NCBI GenBank assembly: GCA_014237365.1
Contig: JABZFQ010000077.1
Location: 1 to 34,729, forward strand
Length of the DNA: 34,729 bases
Direction of reading: 5' to 3'
Source of the DNA: Desulfobacteraceae bacterium
Lineage (GTDB): Bacteria > Desulfobacterota > Desulfobacteria > Desulfobacterales > ETH-SRB1
Position 1 is the first letter of the stretch. Each line of letters opens with the position of its first letter. This document shows positions 32,919 to 34,729 of this stretch, piece after piece. The translations under genes were made by a program, and so were the position numbers. The notes beneath the pieces were generated by a model, which had not been told where the DNA came from, searched no databases, and saw only the letters and a list, made by a program, of their open reading frames with translations.

Positions 32919-32948
32919 TTTAGCGTGAGAATTTGGGGACGCTCCTTA

Positions 32949-32978
32949 GGAACGGGGACGAAATAACTTCCCCATTCC
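32949..32978. mobile_element. GGAACG-family MITE, minimal copy D
   Basis: GGAACGGGGACGAAATAACT then TCCCCATTCC: a 30-base unit that keeps both ends but almost no interior. TTA flanks both sides (32946-32948, 32979-32981). The right-hand TTA is the complement of the stop codon of the minus-strand regulator gene. ATTTGGGGACGCTCC just upstream may be part of another repeat. Confidence 0.7.
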
Positions 32979-34538
32979 TTACAGCTCAATCTGGTACCGT
33001 GCGATCTTGTTTAGCAGGCCCTGGCGTGTCAGGCCGAGTATACGGGCTGCCTGGGAACGGTTGCCGCCTGTCTTCTCTAGGGCCTCAACAACCATTTGTT
33101 GCTCGATTTGCTGCGTAACCTCTTGTAATGTGCACTCAGTCTCCTGGATTGAAATCCGGGAGCGTGATGACGCGTTTATTTTTTCTGACAAAAACTTTTC
33201 TCTGATCTCCTTATCCCTTCCAGCCAGGGTCATGGCCCGTTGGATCTCGTTTTGGAGCTCTCGCACATTGCCCGGCCAATCATACTGTGAGAGGAGATTT
33301 AATGCACGGGGCGTCAATCGTGCAGAAGGCCTTTTTTGCTTTTTGGTCAACTTCTTCAGGAAGTGGGCAGCTAACAGGGAAATATCTTCTCTTCTTTCCC
33401 GCAAAGGCGGGAGCGTAATTGGAAATACATTAACCCGATAAAAGAGATCCTCGCGAAAGTTCCCTTTTTTTGCCTCCTCTTCAAGGTCGCGATTCGTGGA
33501 AGCAATAAGCCGGACATCTACATTGATGTATTGAGTGCCTCCCACACGTCTTACCTGCCCCTCCTGAAGGACCCTTAAGAGTTTTACCTGCATGGCGACA
33601 GGCATCTCACTAATCTCATCAAGAAAAATCGTCCCACCGTGAGCCAGCTCAAAAAGCCCTTTCTTGTTTGTGATGGCCCCGGTGAAGGCGCCCTTGACAT
33701 GACCAAACAGCTCGCTTTCCAAAAGGTTTTCGGAGAGTGCTCCACAGTTTTCCGCCACAAAGGGCTTTTCCTTCAGGCAGCCATTATAATGGACGGCCCT
33801 GGCGATAAGCTCCTTTCCCGTCCCAGTCTCACCCTGAATCAGCACAGAGGTGGTTGTATCAATAACCTTATCCAGAAGGGCAAAGACCCGACGCATCGCT
33901 GGACCGGAGCCGATGATTCCCTGCAGGTTGAAACGATTCTGCACCTGCGACTTGAGCCTGAGATTCTCTTGCTCCAGAGAACTGGCATGGTCTTTGAGTT
34001 CTCCATAAAGCCTTGCATTTTCTATAGAGATGGCAATAGTTCCGGAAAGGATTTCCAGCAGCCTGGTCTCCCTTGCTGTAAACTCACCCTCAAGCTTGTT
34101 CAGGGCATAAATGACTCCTATCAGCCCTTTGCGAGTGCGTAATGGTAGACAGATCATAGACTTTGTAACAAAGCTTTCCTGAAGATCAATTCCCTTAAAG
34201 AACCGGTCATCCTTGGAAGTATCCTGGATTAGGACTGGCCGGTTTTCCCGCAGCACCCATCCTGCCACCCCCAGATGGTCAGAAAACCTCATCTCTTTCA
34301 TCCCTGCATGCTTTCCGTTCCTTTCTTCTTCTAAGGTTCGAATAAAATAAAACTCCTTCCTGTCCGCATCATGCAGGGCAATGGATGCGCCTTCAGTACG
34401 GAAGACAGTCTTGATTTTGCCCAGGATGCTCTTGAGCATCCCATCAAAATCCCGTATGGCATGAATCGATGCAGATGCCTCATATAAGAGTGTGAGCTCC
34501 TCCTTTGTGAACAAGACCTCCTGATTTATCTTTTCCAT
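32979..34538 (-). CDS. GAF domain sigma54-dependent transcriptional activator (Fis-type)
   Basis: 519 aa. A GAF sensor domain (about 10-175: ASIHAIRDFDGMLKSILGKI, SMICLPLRTRKGLIGVIYAL) is followed by a short coiled coil and an AAA+ domain with Walker A GETGTGKE, the GAFTGA loop that contacts sigma54 (GHVKGAFTGAITNKKG), Walker B GGTIFLDEI and arginine finger region ASTNRDLEEE. The C-terminal Fis helix-turn-helix is GGNRSQAARILGLTRQGLLNKI. I chose the ATG at 34538 (MEKINQEVLF) because GGAGGAGCGGG precedes it and the longer frame would start inside the promoter. The effector is unknown. Its stop codon borders MITE copy D. Confidence 0.93.
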   Translation of the reverse strand: MEKINQEVLFTKEELTLLYEASASIHAIRDFDGMLKSILGKIKTVFRTEGASIALHDADRKEFYFIRTLEEERNGKHAGMKEMRFSDHLGVAGWVLRENRPVLIQDTSKDDRFFKGIDLQESFVTKSMICLPLRTRKGLIGVIYALNKLEGEFTARETRLLEILSGTIAISIENARLYGELKDHASSLEQENLRLKSQVQNRFNLQGIIGSGPAMRRVFALLDKVIDTTTSVLIQGETGTGKELIARAVHYNGCLKEKPFVAENCGALSENLLESELFGHVKGAFTGAITNKKGLFELAHGGTIFLDEISEMPVAMQVKLLRVLQEGQVRRVGGTQYINVDVRLIASTNRDLEEEAKKGNFREDLFYRVNVFPITLPPLRERREDISLLAAHFLKKLTKKQKRPSARLTPRALNLLSQYDWPGNVRELQNEIQRAMTLAGRDKEIREKFLSEKINASSRSRISIQETECTLQEVTQQIEQQMVVEALEKTGGNRSQAARILGLTRQGLLNKIARYQIEL

Positions 34539-34729
34539 CCCGCTCCTCCATTCAAAATATAAAAAAATAGCAGGATGGACGTATTCTGTCAAGTAAATTT
34601 ACACTAAGTCCATATATGACTCTGTTGATTTACTACATCCAACCTTTAATCCAACAAATATTACGTAACCCCTTAAAATAAATAGAATATTGACAAAAAA
34701 TATCTTGACAAGCAGTTGGCGACATGTCA
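34539..34729. other. upstream region of the sigma54 activator gene
   Basis: 191 A+T-rich bases to the window edge. It holds the minus-strand promoter at 34564-34592 and, near the edge on the plus strand, two TTGACA motifs (34692 and 34705 regions) that could drive a gene beyond the window. No gene seen. Confidence 0.5.
34564..34592 (-). promoter_or_regulatory. sigma70-type promoter of the activator gene
   Basis: On the minus strand TTGACA (complement of 34587-34592), a 17-base spacer, then TATTTT (complement of 34564-34569), about 25 bases before the chosen ATG. A perfect -35 with 4 of 6 in the -10. Confidence 0.6.

Noticed and set aside
33639-34142. 167-codon plus-strand open frame
   Set aside because: Lies wholly opposite the strongly supported sigma54 activator gene; a shadow frame.

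Overview
The window looks like chromosomal DNA of an anaerobic Gram-negative bacterium, most likely a Desulfobacterota (Desulfobacterales-type) sulfate reducer. The lineage is inferred from A+T-rich coding, GTG/TTG starts, a lactate-dehydrogenase-like malate dehydrogenase, a CHASE2 cyclase next to a FecR/TPR/barrel protein, a GAF-sigma54 regulator, and many small hairpin-forming intergenic repeats. No rRNA, tRNA, CRISPR array or transposase gene was seen.

Layout. (1) 1-1701: 3' part of uvrB, cut by the window edge. (2) 2049-23457: an approximately 21 kb lipid/aromatic-polyketide type gene cluster lying between uvrB and uvrC. Its left plus-strand arm holds a FabF-type ketosynthase (KS1), a KAS III-like protein, a crotonase, an acyl carrier protein, a second FabF-type ketosynthase whose first catalytic His is Asn (KS2), a MacB/LolD-type ABC transporter pair, a LolA-like periplasmic carrier, an outer-membrane barrel and a DarA-like flavodoxin-fold protein. 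A minus-strand block at 12424-15851 encodes two sulfotransferases and an O-methyltransferase. The right plus-strand arm holds a FabI-like enoyl reductase, a 3-hydroxyacyl-CoA dehydrogenase, a third ketosynthase (KS3), an acyltransferase-like protein, a crotonase, a DpgA-like type III polyketide synthase and another crotonase. (3) 23536-26549: uvrC and, on the other strand, mdh. (4) 26918-32567: CHASE2-adenylate cyclase and a FecR-TPR-beta-barrel protein, visibly richer in G+C than the lipid cluster. (5) 32658-34538: a small unknown protein and a GAF/AAA+/Fis sigma54 activator on the minus strand.

How the cluster may work (inference). The DpgA-like synthase with its crotonase partners could make a dihydroxyphenylacetyl-type aromatic unit from malonyl-CoA. 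The ketosynthases on the ACP would extend or join chains. The hydroxyacyl dehydrogenase, crotonases and FabI-like reductase would process the beta-carbon, giving a reverse-beta-oxidation-like set in place of FabG/FabZ. The DarA-like protein would aromatise a ring, as in dialkylresorcinol and flexirubin pathways. The methyltransferase and sulfotransferases would cap hydroxyl groups. The ABC pair, LolA-like carrier and barrel would move the product to the outer membrane. I know of no characterised pathway with this exact gene set; the expected product class is a methylated and/or sulfated resorcinol-type lipid.

The gene junctions contain at least four families of hairpin-forming mobile repeats. 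One family (16899-17078, 25377-25557, 26639-26718, 32949-32978) has clean terminal inverted repeats and 3-bp flanking duplications at three of four copies. Another (1901-2011) has a 10-bp duplication. Some copies sit at stop codons and supply or alter gene ends (uvrC, the 4711 crotonase).
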